Source: JAJYTL01 sp046705265
Lineage (GTDB): Bacteria; Pseudomonadota; Alphaproteobacteria; Ferrovibrionales; Ferrovibrionaceae
Direction of reading: 5' to 3'
Length of the DNA: 9,157 nucleotides
Assembly: GCA_046705265.1 (NCBI GenBank)
Contig: JBJKQL010000016.1
Span: forward strand, 1 to 9,157
The notes under the pieces were generated by a model that saw only the letters and a list, made by a program, of their open reading frames with translations, did not search any database and was not told the origin of the DNA. Of this stretch, positions 1-7,236 are shown one piece after another. Every line of letters begins with the position of its first letter. The stretch's first letter is position 1. The translations under genes and the position numbers were made by a program.

Positions 1-1635
1 GAGGTTCACGGAGCGCCCGATGCAGACAGAGTGTACTCCGCGATTGTTTGAGTTTGAAGCGGTAGAACGCCGCGCCGTTGTCGCCGGGTTTGATGGCGGC
101 GCCATCACCTCGAATGCCGGCGCCCTCCTTCTGGGGCAGGTGGACCGGGGCCTTGGGCTGGTGCGCCGGTTTGCGCAATGCTTTACCGACCGGCGTGATC
201 CTCGCTACACCGAACATCGGGTTGAGACGTTGGTTGGGCAACGGATCTTCGGGCTGGTATTGGGGTACGAGGACCTCAATGATCACGACGAGCTGCGCAA
301 GGATCCGGCGTTTATGGTGCTGGCCGGGAAGTTGCGGCCTGTGCTGCGATCGGATTGCGCGGCATTGGCCGGCAAGAGCACGCTCAATCGGGTTGAGCAC
401 AGGCCGAAGCGGAACGGGGCGAAGTATCACAAAATCGATTGCGAGGGGTCGGCGGTCGACGCGCTGCTGGTCGATCTCTTTCTCGAGGCGTATGAGCGAC
501 CGCCGCGCGAGATCGTGCTCGATTTGGACAACACCGACATTCCGCTCTTTGGCGAGCAGGAAGGGCGGTTCTTTCACGGACATTATGGTCACTATTGTTA
601 CCTTCCGCTCTACGTGTTCTGCGGCCGGCATCTGTTGCTGGCGCGGCAACGGCGGGCGAATGTCGCCGGCAGCGATGGGGCAATTGAGGAAATCGCCCGA
701 ATCGTGGCGCAAATCCGCCGGCGCTGGCCGAAGGTGCGCATCATCCTGCGGGCCGACTCTGGCTTTTCCAACGATCCGCTGATGTCCTGGTGCGAGAAGA
801 ACCGCGTCCATTACGTCTTTGGCCTGGCGCGCAATGACCGGCTGGAGGCGGCTTTGGCCAAGTCGCTCGCCGCCGCCAAACGGTTGTGCCTCGCCTCGGG
901 CAAGCCGGCCCGCGTGTTCCGCGACTTCCGCTATCGCACGCTCAAGAGCTGGAGCCGCACTCGCCGGGTCATCGGCAAGGCCGAGCACACCTTGCAAGGA
1001 GCCAACCCCCGCTTCATCGTCACTTCGCTCAAACGCCGCCACCTCGCCGATGCCCGCGCCCTCTATGAAGATCTCTATTGCGCCCGGGGCGAGGCCGAGA
1101 ACCGCATTGGCGAACAGTTCGAACTCTTCGCCGATCGCGCCTCTTCCGCGACCATGGCGGCCAACCAGATGCGCCTGTGGTTCTCCGCCATGGCCTATGT
1201 GCTCGTCGACACCTTGCGCCGCGTCGGCCTGCGTCGTACCCAGTTCGCCGATGCCGCTGTCGCCACCATCCGCCTCAAGCTCTTGAAGCTCGCCGCCCAA
1301 GTGCGGACCAGCGTTCGCCGCATCCACTTCGCCATAGCCTCGGGATGTCCGAACAAGGTCGAATTCGAGCTCGCTTATCTCTATCTCCGGCGGGCCTTCA
1401 GCTCCGCCTGAACTTCACCGCGTCGCGAAAACCAGAGACCGCCTCGCCGAGCCTCGAGGCGCGCGCATCGGGACTCTCATAGCGGGAGGGCACGAGACTG
1501 CGGACTCGCGTTTCGCGAACCCCTCACCGGAGCCCTCCAATTCCTTCTTGTCCGACTCCGAAACCCCGCAAAATCGACCGCAACAAGCCCAAAACTACAC
1601 GCTAAACTGCTCGCGTTTGAGATATCCAGGTTAGG
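1..1635 (+). mobile_element. IS1380-family insertion sequence, left tip missing
   Basis: The element is defined by its intact transposase. The right end is placed tentatively at 1630-1635. Read inward from there on the minus strand, the sequence starts cctaacctggatatctcaaa, and IS1380-family tips commonly begin with CCT. The left tip lies before base 1, so the inverted repeat pair and the target duplication cannot be checked. A right end here would give an element a little over 1.63 kb, close to the usual 1.65-1.7 kb of the family. The 220 bp after the transposase hold no gene, only a perfect 10-bp palindrome gcctcgaggc at 1451-1460. The transposase is well supported; the exact boundary is not. 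Confidence 0.6.
20..1411 (+). CDS. IS1380-family transposase
   Basis: This DDE transposase cuts and moves its own insertion sequence. The 463-residue protein has the normal family length and no interruption. The N-terminus carries the typical stretch FDGGAITSNAGALLLGQVDR (about 24-43), followed by a helical region with GYEDLNDHDELRKDP (82-96), a hallmark of the family. The catalytic triad can be placed at D170 (LDLDNTD), D246 (LRADSGF) and E360 (RGEAENRIGE). ATG at 20 is preceded by a modest GGAG-like sequence (gaggttcacggagcgcc), which supports this start. It is a stand-alone gene; the next gene, yidH-like, is on the opposite strand. Nothing in the reading frame argues against activity. Family assignment is from recognised motifs, not from a database search. 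Confidence 0.92.
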   Translation: MQTECTPRLFEFEAVERRAVVAGFDGGAITSNAGALLLGQVDRGLGLVRRFAQCFTDRRDPRYTEHRVETLVGQRIFGLVLGYEDLNDHDELRKDPAFMVLAGKLRPVLRSDCAALAGKSTLNRVEHRPKRNGAKYHKIDCEGSAVDALLVDLFLEAYERPPREIVLDLDNTDIPLFGEQEGRFFHGHYGHYCYLPLYVFCGRHLLLARQRRANVAGSDGAIEEIARIVAQIRRRWPKVRIILRADSGFSNDPLMSWCEKNRVHYVFGLARNDRLEAALAKSLAAAKRLCLASGKPARVFRDFRYRTLKSWSRTRRVIGKAEHTLQGANPRFIVTSLKRRHLADARALYEDLYCARGEAENRIGEQFELFADRASSATMAANQMRLWFSAMAYVLVDTLRRVGLRRTQFADAAVATIRLKLLKLAAQVRTSVRRIHFAIASGCPNKVEFELAYLYLRRAFSSA

Positions 1636-1772
1636 CTTCCGGCGCCCATGCGCCGACGTTTGCGTCATCGAAACGGAACAGACGCCCCGGTCCCAAGGCA
1701 CCGCTTCTCGATCACACTCAAGATCATCATGAACGCGGGATTGCCTGCGCCTTCTCGAACCATTCAAAGCGG
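1412..1772. other. gene-free stretch: IS1380 3' end and short spacer
   Basis: No credible coding region is seen here. The first 220 bp are the non-coding 3' part of the IS1380 element. The remainder (about 1636-1772) is the spacer downstream of the minus-strand YidH-like gene. It contains a compact perfect hairpin, cggcgc (1640-1645) and gcgccg (1650-1655) with a 4-base loop. A longer-range pairing, cgcggga (1734-1740) with tcccgcg (1783-1789), overlaps the end of the YidH-like gene. Neither is followed by a run of T on either strand, so I do not call an intrinsic terminator. Confidence 0.5.
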
Positions 1773-2144
1773 TCAAAACAATTCCCGCGTCACGTACACG
1801 ACCAAGAAAAGACCCATCAAGAAAACCACGCCGGCCAATACCAAATTCAGCCCTGCGCCGCGATAAAGCACTTTGTCGGGGCTATCGATCAGGCGTCTGT
1901 CGCGCAGGAAACCCCAAGTGGCGAGGCCGATCACCATAAGGCCGGTGGCGATCAAAATCAGGCCGGCGTCGGTGGCGTGCAGTCCCGGCGCCGGGACGTG
2001 CGCCGGCATGTCGGCGGCCAAGTAGCGCAGAAAAAGATCGAACTTCTCGATCACGAAACCGAAGGCCATCAACGCGATGCCTGTGCGTATCCAGGCGAGA
2101 TACGTGCGTTCGTTCGCCGCGTGGTCGCGGAAATTCTCGATCAT
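1773..2144 (-). CDS. YidH/DUF202-family inner-membrane protein
   Basis: This is a small integral membrane protein of the YidH (DUF202) family, whose biochemical function is not established. From the ATG at 2144 it has 123 residues, close to E. coli YidH (about 115). The family signature NERTYLAWIRT is at residues 11-21. Three hydrophobic segments follow: about 19-34, 59-80 and 99-118. The second and third are separated by a short charged loop (RDRRLIDSPDK) that probably faces the cytoplasm. The frame stays open upstream to an ATG at 2414, but that extension is basic, has no family similarity and would run over the start of the divergent molybdoenzyme gene. The ATG at 2180 lacks a ribosome site. 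The start at 2144 has AGGAG 11 bases upstream and puts the signature near the N-terminus, as usual. The gene is divergent from the molybdoenzyme gene; no shared function can be inferred. Confidence 0.88.
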   Translation of the reverse strand: MIENFRDHAANERTYLAWIRTGIALMAFGFVIEKFDLFLRYLAADMPAHVPAPGLHATDAGLILIATGLMVIGLATWGFLRDRRLIDSPDKVLYRGAGLNLVLAGVVFLMGLFLVVYVTRELF

Positions 2145-2155
2145 CTGTTCGGTGT

Positions 2156-2160
2156 CTCCT
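2156..2160 (-). promoter_or_regulatory. ribosome binding site for the YidH-like gene
   Basis: AGGAG on the minus strand, 11 bases before the ATG at 2144. It decides the start: the upstream candidates at 2180 and 2414 have no comparable purine-rich site. Confidence 0.5.
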
Positions 2161-2289
2161 GTCTCCGGGAAGATTATCATAGCGCCGCGCCGCCCGTGGT
2201 CGCCGCCCGATTCGCTTGCCTCGCTTGACTTACTCCGCCGCGCCCAGTGAAGTGGCCGGGCTTTCGCTGTTCTCGCCGTCGTCCTTTTC

Positions 2290-2293
2290 AAGG
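2290..2293 (+). promoter_or_regulatory. ribosome binding site for the molybdoenzyme gene
   Basis: AAGG seven bases before the GTG at 2301. It favours this start over the in-frame GTG at 2247, whose extra 18 residues are Arg-rich and match nothing expected before the first iron-sulfur domain. Confidence 0.4.
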
Positions 2294-2300
2294 CAAATCC

Positions 2301-5033
2301 GTGGCCGCGCCTGAATCTGCCGAAGACACCTTCCGCTTTCGCCTGAACGCCCAGCACGTCGCCATTCCGGGGCCGGGCGGCCGGCCGCTCGGGCCCGTGT
2401 TGCGCGAGGAGCACGGCCTCGTCAGTATCAAGCTCGCCTGCGACGATGGCTCTTGCAGGCTCTGCTCGGTCCTGGTCGATGGCGAGGCGGTGCGCTCATG
2501 CCTCTATCCCTTGGGCCACGCGGCGGGCCATGTCGTGGTCACCGCCGAGGGGCTGCACACGCCGGCGACGCTGAACCGCATCCAGCGTGCTTTCTTGAAA
2601 TGGGGCGTGCCGCAATGCGGCTTTTGCGCGCCCGCCATGCTGATCGTCGCCACCGAGCTTCTCGGCACCCGGGCGCGGCCGAGCGACAATGAAATCCGCG
2701 CCGCGCTTTCCGGCATCCTCTGCCGCTGCACCGGCTATCGCCGCATCGTCGCCGCGGTGGCCGAGGCGGTGGGCGAGGTCGAGATGCCGCTCGCGCCGGC
2801 CGCGGGCGAAGCAGTTGGCCATGACGTGCCGGCGATCGATGGCCGCGCCAAGGTGACGGGGAGCCTTCGCTTCGCCGCCGACGCTATTCCCGAGGATGCG
2901 CTCTGGCTCCGCCTGGTTCCGGCGCATCGCGCGCCTGCGCGGATTTCCGTCGGCGGTTTCGAGCCGCTTCTCGCCGCGCATCCGGAACTCGCCACGGTGC
3001 TGACGGCGAACGACCTGCCACCAGCATTGAAAACCGGCGCACCGCCGCTCGCCGATGGCCGGGTTGCCTATCGCGGCGAGCCGGTCGCCGCGCTGATCGG
3101 CCGCCGTGACGCGCTTACCATGATTTCCGATGCCGCGCTTGCGATCCATTACGAACCGCTGGCGCAAGCGCCCGGCGCGGGCGCGACGCCGTTTGCGACG
3201 GCGGTTGTTCGCCGCGGCGAGCCGGAGCAGGATTTCGCCGCGGCGGCCTGTGTCGCAGAGGCGCCTTTCGCGTTTGATCCCCTGGCCCCGGCACCGATCG
3301 CGGTCGAAGCCGGCTGGGCGGAGAAGCGGGACGGCGGGCTCGATCTTCACCTGCCCCCCGGTGACGGTCACGGCGAGGCCTGGCTTTTGGCCGAAGCGCT
3401 TGGCCTGGCGCCGGAAAAGGTGCGGGTCGTGGCGGCGACCGCCGGCGGCTGTTTCGGCGTGCGGGACCGGTCGGCTTCGGTGCTCCTGCTTGGCCTCGCG
3501 GCATGGAAACTTGGCCGGCCGGTGGCGCTGATGGCGAAGCCGCTCGCGCCCGCGGCGGAAACTCCGGCCTCGCTTCGCGTCAAGGCGCGCCTCGCCGCCG
3601 ATCGCGAAGGCCGGCTGCTCGCGGCCGAAAGCGACAGCCATCTTGCCGCCGCCGCGTCGGATCTGGCGTCGAGCTTCGTTGCCGGTCTTGCCTCGCAGGG
3701 CGCGGCTGGCCCTTATGCTTTTGCTTCCGCTTCCGCCAAGGCCCGCGCGTTTGCCGAGACGGCGCCGATGCTCCGCGCGAGCCGCGGTCTCGGCGCCGTT
3801 GAGGCCACCCTTTGGCGCGAGGCCCTAATGGACGATCTGGCCGGGCGCCTCGGTCTCGACCGGCTCCAAATCCGGTGCCGCAACGCAGCGGCGGGTCTCG
3901 CTGCCTGCTTCGACGCCCTTGCGCCCCATTGGCAGCGGGCGGTGGATCACGTTGCGGCCTTCAATGCCGCAGGCCGCCCGCGCCACGGGGCGATCCAGGG
4001 CCTCGGCCTTGGCGTCGCCGGCGGTGCTCTCGATTGCGGCGTCGAACCGCCCGAGGCTTGGGTGCGGATTGCTCTCGATCGCGATGGCCGCCTTCGCTTA
4101 ACGACGAATGGCGAGGAGACCGGGCAGGGCCTTGCCACCATGCTCGTGCAAATCGCCGCCGATGCCCTTGGCCTTGCCATGAGCCATGTCATCGTCGAGC
4201 TAGGCGCGAGCCTGACGGGTGAGGCTGCGGTCGCGCCGCAGGCGCACGGATTCTCCCTCGCGCCGCCGCAGGCGCGTCAAATCCCGGTTACGCCGCAGGC
4301 GCGCGGCGTCGCGGCATGTTACGCCGTTGCCGAAGCGGCTGCGGCGCTGCGGCATCAACTGCTTGACCTTGCGAAGAGCGGCGCCGAGGCGAGGCTCGAG
4401 CTTACGGGCGGTATGCTGCGCGCGGTCGCGGCGGCCGGCGCCGCGACAGAGATCGCGCTCGCCTCTCTTCCGGCGGATGGCTCGGGCGTCATTGCCGCGG
4501 CTGAGGCGTGCAAGGCCGTGGGCGAGCTTCCGCCTGCCTTTGCCGTCCACCTTGCCGTGGTCGAAGTCGATCCATCGCTTGGTGCGGCACGGGTCATGCG
4601 GGTCGTCGCGGCACAGGATTTTGGCGGTGCCATCCATCCCGCGCAGGTGGCCGGTCAAATCGAAGGAGCGGTAGCGCAGGCGGTTGGCTATGCACTTATG
4701 GCACCGCTCGCGGCGCCGATCGACGGCGGTCAGGCGAGAAGTGGCGCGATGTCTCCCATCCCGCCGCTTGGCGCGGTGCCTGTGGTCGAACTCGTACCGA
4801 TCGCCCCCGTCTGGCGCGACCAGCCGAAGGCATCCGCCGCCGCGTTGCTCGCTCCCAAAATCATTGGTCCCAAGATCATTGGTCCCAAGATCATTGGTCC
4901 TTGGGCGGTCGCGGCTTCCGCCGCCGCGATCCTGAGTGCGCTCCGCCACGCGACGGGCTTGCCGATCTGGGAACTGCCGGCGACGCCGGACCGGCTGCGC
5001 GCCCAGCTGGGGCGAGGAGACGCCACGTCCTGA
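2301..5033 (+). CDS. Fused [2Fe-2S]/molybdopterin-binding oxidoreductase (xanthine dehydrogenase family, Mop-like), possibly degenerate
   Basis: A single-chain member of the xanthine oxidase family, whose enzymes hydroxylate aldehydes or N-heterocycles and pass electrons through two [2Fe-2S] clusters. From GTG 2301 it has 910 residues, almost the length of Desulfovibrio gigas Mop (907), which has the same flavin-free layout. The plant-type cluster has C47, C52, C55 and C67; the second has C106, C109, C141 and C143 (QCGFC, CRCTGY), so both look complete. The hammerhead domain spans about 175-287. Molybdenum-domain motifs are mixed: GCFG (383-386), RGLGAVEA and EALMDDLA (495 onward) and EETGQG (605-610) are recognisable, and the end (GQIEGAVAQAVGYAL, ATGLPIWELP) is normal. 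The usual GDT...GSR segment is replaced by PQAR repeats, and the KxxGE catalytic motif appears as KIIGP three times. The substrate cannot be named. No FAD subunit, cytochrome or XdhC-type maturase is nearby. The frame is intact, so it may be a diverged enzyme or one losing molybdenum chemistry. Confidence 0.85.
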   Translation: MAAPESAEDTFRFRLNAQHVAIPGPGGRPLGPVLREEHGLVSIKLACDDGSCRLCSVLVDGEAVRSCLYPLGHAAGHVVVTAEGLHTPATLNRIQRAFLKWGVPQCGFCAPAMLIVATELLGTRARPSDNEIRAALSGILCRCTGYRRIVAAVAEAVGEVEMPLAPAAGEAVGHDVPAIDGRAKVTGSLRFAADAIPEDALWLRLVPAHRAPARISVGGFEPLLAAHPELATVLTANDLPPALKTGAPPLADGRVAYRGEPVAALIGRRDALTMISDAALAIHYEPLAQAPGAGATPFATAVVRRGEPEQDFAAAACVAEAPFAFDPLAPAPIAVEAGWAEKRDGGLDLHLPPGDGHGEAWLLAEALGLAPEKVRVVAATAGGCFGVRDRSASVLLLGLAAWKLGRPVALMAKPLAPAAETPASLRVKARLAADREGRLLAAESDSHLAAAASDLASSFVAGLASQGAAGPYAFASASAKARAFAETAPMLRASRGLGAVEATLWREALMDDLAGRLGLDRLQIRCRNAAAGLAACFDALAPHWQRAVDHVAAFNAAGRPRHGAIQGLGLGVAGGALDCGVEPPEAWVRIALDRDGRLRLTTNGEETGQGLATMLVQIAADALGLAMSHVIVELGASLTGEAAVAPQAHGFSLAPPQARQIPVTPQARGVAACYAVAEAAAALRHQLLDLAKSGAEARLELTGGMLRAVAAAGAATEIALASLPADGSGVIAAAEACKAVGELPPAFAVHLAVVEVDPSLGAARVMRVVAAQDFGGAIHPAQVAGQIEGAVAQAVGYALMAPLAAPIDGGQARSGAMSPIPPLGAVPVVELVPIAPVWRDQPKASAAALLAPKIIGPKIIGPKIIGPWAVAASAAAILSALRHATGLPIWELPATPDRLRAQLGRGDATS
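4234..4302 (+). repeat. three exact 12-mers in frame (PQAR/PQAH repeat)
   Basis: cgccgcaggcgc occurs exactly at 4234-4245, 4264-4275 and 4291-4302, spaced 30 and 27 bases apart, so the copies stay in frame. They encode the imperfect peptide repeats VAPQAHG, APPQARQ and VTPQARG. The block sits about 36-59 residues after the GQG motif, where the family normally has a GDT...GSR cofactor-contacting stretch. Confidence 0.8.
4853..4900 (+). repeat. 15-bp tandem repeat, three copies, encoding KIIGP
   Basis: Unit tcccaagatcattgg; copies at 4853-4867 (one mismatch), 4868-4882 and 4883-4897, plus three further bases (tcc, 4898-4900) that start a fourth unit. The period keeps the frame and gives KIIGPKIIGPKIIGP at residues 853-867 of the enzyme. 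The unit is clearly AT-richer than the surrounding gene, so codon use changes abruptly here. Confidence 0.95.
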
Positions 5034-5315
5034 GCGGCGCTTGATGGCGTAAGGCGGCCTTTGAACCGCAGCCGGGAGACGTCACGGCCGGCGCCCGGGA
5101 GCGGTTGGCAATTCGCTGTTTAAACAAAGAATTTTGTCTTCGGCCGCCGCCGCAGCGGAACGCGTCCTCGGGCTGCGGCCGCGCTGTCCGTAAATGGTTG
5201 CGTAATGATTGTGACGTAAACCGTATTAACCCAACTTGCGCAGAATCGGCTATCGGCTTTAGACGAATCAAAGCCTTAGCCGAAAAGTCGGCACTACATT
5301 TTTGAGGAGTCTGCT
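5034..5315. other. gene-free spacer after the molybdoenzyme gene
   Basis: No credible gene. From left to right it holds a possible hairpin, gccgcagc (5149-5156) with gctgcggc (5172-5179), lacking a T-run; an AT-richer stretch (about 5196-5230); a likely IS tip acccaacttgcgcag (5229-5243); the 12-mer gtcggcactaca (5287-5298), repeated in the same orientation at 7128-7139; and a strong Shine-Dalgarno-like GAGGAG (5304-5309) with no reading frame after it. Confidence 0.5.
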
Positions 5316-7084
5316 TCAGGTGCTGATCTCGAGAGCTAGTGGTTGGCATTCCTGGAGACGCATTCGCTTTGGCAGGACGATGCCGAGGCGATCAAGGAGC
5401 GCGGCCTGAGCGACGTCGGGCTGAGTGACGCAGCGCAAGCGAATCTGGCCATGTGTTGCGGTCGGCAAAACGACGTCGTGCGACTGAATGCAGGCCAGCT
5501 CTTCGAGAACCGTCCGTGGCGAGTTTCCGAGGCCCGCGCGGCTCTGCCACATCTCGAGGCTTTTCCACAGCACGAAGGCAAGGAAGCAGACGAGGATGTG
5601 AGCCTGAACCCGGTCCTCGCGCTGGTGCCAGATCGGACGCACGTTCAGCTGATCTTTCTGGATCCGGAAGGCGGCTTCGGCTTGGGTAAGTTGGATATAG
5701 GCCTTCCAGAGCTGGCGATTGTCCCAATCGGTGATGTTCGAACGCAGGAGATAGGCGCCTTCGGAGAGCGCGGCCCAGTCATCGAAGGAAGCATTGAAAG
5801 CGACGTGCAGACGAAACCCTGCCGGGCAGCCGTCCGGCTCCAGCTCTACAGCGAAGCGGGCGGCGGCACGTTGGTTTTGCTGCAGGATGCGGCCGATCTG
5901 CCGGTTCACCGGGGCCGCGTCGAGGCGTTTCTTTGAGCGGGCGATGCGCGCGGCCAGGCGTGTGAGCGCGTCTTCGATCCGGCGGCTGAACTTGTCGTGC
6001 ATGGCCCGTTCTTTACTGCGGCGATCGGCGGAGCGGCACAGGATCGCGGTCTCCCCCGTCTCGGGATAGCGCGTGAGCTTGACCTCGACACCTTCATGGA
6101 CCGTGCGCCAGCCGTCCGCGGTGGCGAGCGCGGAAGCGAACTTCCTCAGCTCCGCCTTCGGCGCGCCGATGATGTAGCGCCGGCCGGTCTGGCGCAGCCA
6201 GGCCAGATTGGCGGCACTGGCCATGCCGCGATCGCTGATCCAGACGCGCCCCAGCATGCCATGCCGGGCTTCCATGGTGGCGACGATCATCTGCAAGGTC
6301 CGCGAACATGGGTGTTGCCGGCAAACACCTCGTAGCCCAAGGGAAAGCCGTCGAAGGTCACCACCAGGGCGATGCACACTTGCTTGCAGTCGGGCCGATG
6401 ATCCCGGGAATAGCCGCGCCGCGCCTGCGGGTTCGCCGCCGCCTGGCCTTCGAAGTACGTGCTCGTCACATCGTAGAGCAGCACGTCGTTCTGAACGGAA
6501 AACAGCTCGCCGCACCGCCGGGACAAATGTGTCTCAAGCGCGGCCTTGTGTTCAAGCAGGTGATCGAGGCCGCGATAGAGGCGATCCTTGTTGACCTCCT
6601 CATCGCCGAGCTGCAGTAGATCGCAAAGCACCGTCCGGCGATACCAGTCCTCGGCAATGTGCAACTCGCTCGACGGCTCGCAGAACCGCGCCGCCACAAG
6701 AACGGCCGCCATCTTTGCCCAGCTGATGCGCTCCTTGCCCGCCGGCAGCAGCCGCTCGCACAGCTCCTCAAGACCCGTCCCGCGCCACAACGCCAGCGCC
6801 AGATATACATCGCCGAACCGGCGCGAGCGCTCGATGCGGATGCCCTTCAGACGCACCGCCACCGTCAAATGTTCGCCGCCGTCGTCGAACAGTCGCGCTT
6901 GTTCAGGGGTGCCGATCAGCCGGTGAGCCAGCGCTCGCGCCTCTATGCGACCGTGCTCATCGAGCTCCCCAAGATGGGCTACCGTTTGCTGAATCACCCG
7001 CCGCCCGATACGAACGCTTCGCACCAGACGCCAATAGCGGTGGACCTTACCGTCCTTCTTGCGAATCGTGTGCCGCAGGTACAT
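5316..7084 (-). pseudogene. IS1634-family transposase, broken by a -1 frameshift
   Basis: A DDE transposase of the IS1634 group (IS4 superfamily) that would be about 590 residues if intact. The first part reads from ATG 7084 (KKDGKVHRYWRLVRSVR near the start, typical of the family) through the first catalytic Asp, D205 in LLYDVTSTYFEG, to FAGNTH, ending at 6308. The frame then fails and a stop follows at 6287. The rest continues in another frame from 6305 (SRTLQMIVATMEARHG) with the second Asp (WISDRGMAS), the catalytic Glu (QAEAAFRIQKDQLNVRP) and the C-terminus. At the break only two bases (GT, 6307-6306) stand where a codon such as GAT would restore the common reading FAGNTHDSRTLQ, so one base is missing. 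No slippery heptamer is present, so programmed frameshifting is unlikely. No clear ribosome site precedes ATG 7084. A sequencing error remains possible. Confidence 0.88.
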
Positions 7085-7236
7085 GCACCATCACAAGCAG
7101 ATTGGGCAGTGAAAGAAAATACCCAAGGTCGGCACTACACGCTCAAATCAGCACCGCGCGCCCGCTAACCGCTTGATCCGATTCGCGCCACATTCGCCAA
7201 AACCACAAAAACCGTCCCCCAACTGCGCAAGTCGGG
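7085..7236. other. 5' non-coding end of the minus-strand IS1634 element
   Basis: Contains no gene. It carries the direct copy of gtcggcactaca (7128-7139), the inverted copy of ggtgctgat (7155-7147) and the likely IS tip (7223-7236). The tip-to-start distance, about 150 bp, resembles the 169 bp seen between tip and start in the second IS1634 element. Confidence 0.45.

Larger units (their letters stand above)
5229..7236 (-). mobile_element. IS1634-family insertion sequence, inactivated; boundaries provisional
   Basis: The element is defined by the broken transposase at 5316-7084. Outer ends are proposed from an inverted pair: cccaacttgcgcag at 5230-5243 and, on the minus strand, cccgacttgcgcag at 7236-7223 (13 of 14 match). 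The same tip with one change (acccaacttccgcag) lies at 7371 before the second IS1634-type element, which supports its being a family tip. This gives about 2.0 kb. An inner alternative is 5319-7155, bounded by ggtgctgat inverted at 5319-5327 and 7155-7147 with further gapped similarity (gag, tagtg). No target duplication supports either choice: the flanks of the outer pair are TTAA and CTAG. Confidence 0.45.

Noticed and set aside
1734..1789. Possible terminator after the YidH-like gene
   Set aside because: The 7-bp arms are 42 bases apart, one lies inside the coding region, and no T-run follows.
1773..2414. Longer 213-residue version of the YidH-like protein starting at 2414
   Set aside because: The extra N-terminus is basic, lacks family similarity and overlaps the start of the divergent molybdoenzyme gene. 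A good ribosome site precedes the ATG at 2144 instead.
2496..3641. Long minus-strand open frames opposite the molybdoenzyme (also 4200-4949)
   Set aside because: Arg-rich, low-complexity translations with no motifs, caused by GC-rich codon bias of the real gene on the other strand.
4234..4302. Repeats as a CRISPR-like or REP array
   Set aside because: Only three 12-base copies, all in frame inside a coding region, with no spacers of uniform length and no cas genes.
4512..4526. KAVGE in the molybdoenzyme as the catalytic Glu motif
   Set aside because: It resembles the family motif but lies before the conserved VEVDP and GQIEG segments, whereas the catalytic Glu comes after them. The following residues (LPPAFAVHLAVVEVD) fit a different strand of the fold.
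5287..5298. gtcggcactaca as a plain target duplication of the IS
   Set aside because: If it were, the element would begin at 5299 and end at 7127, but those inner ends share no inverted repeat.
6287..6515. Programmed ribosomal frameshifting in the IS1634 transposase
   Set aside because: No slippery heptamer or adjacent strong structure is seen at 6303-6310, and the family normally uses one frame.
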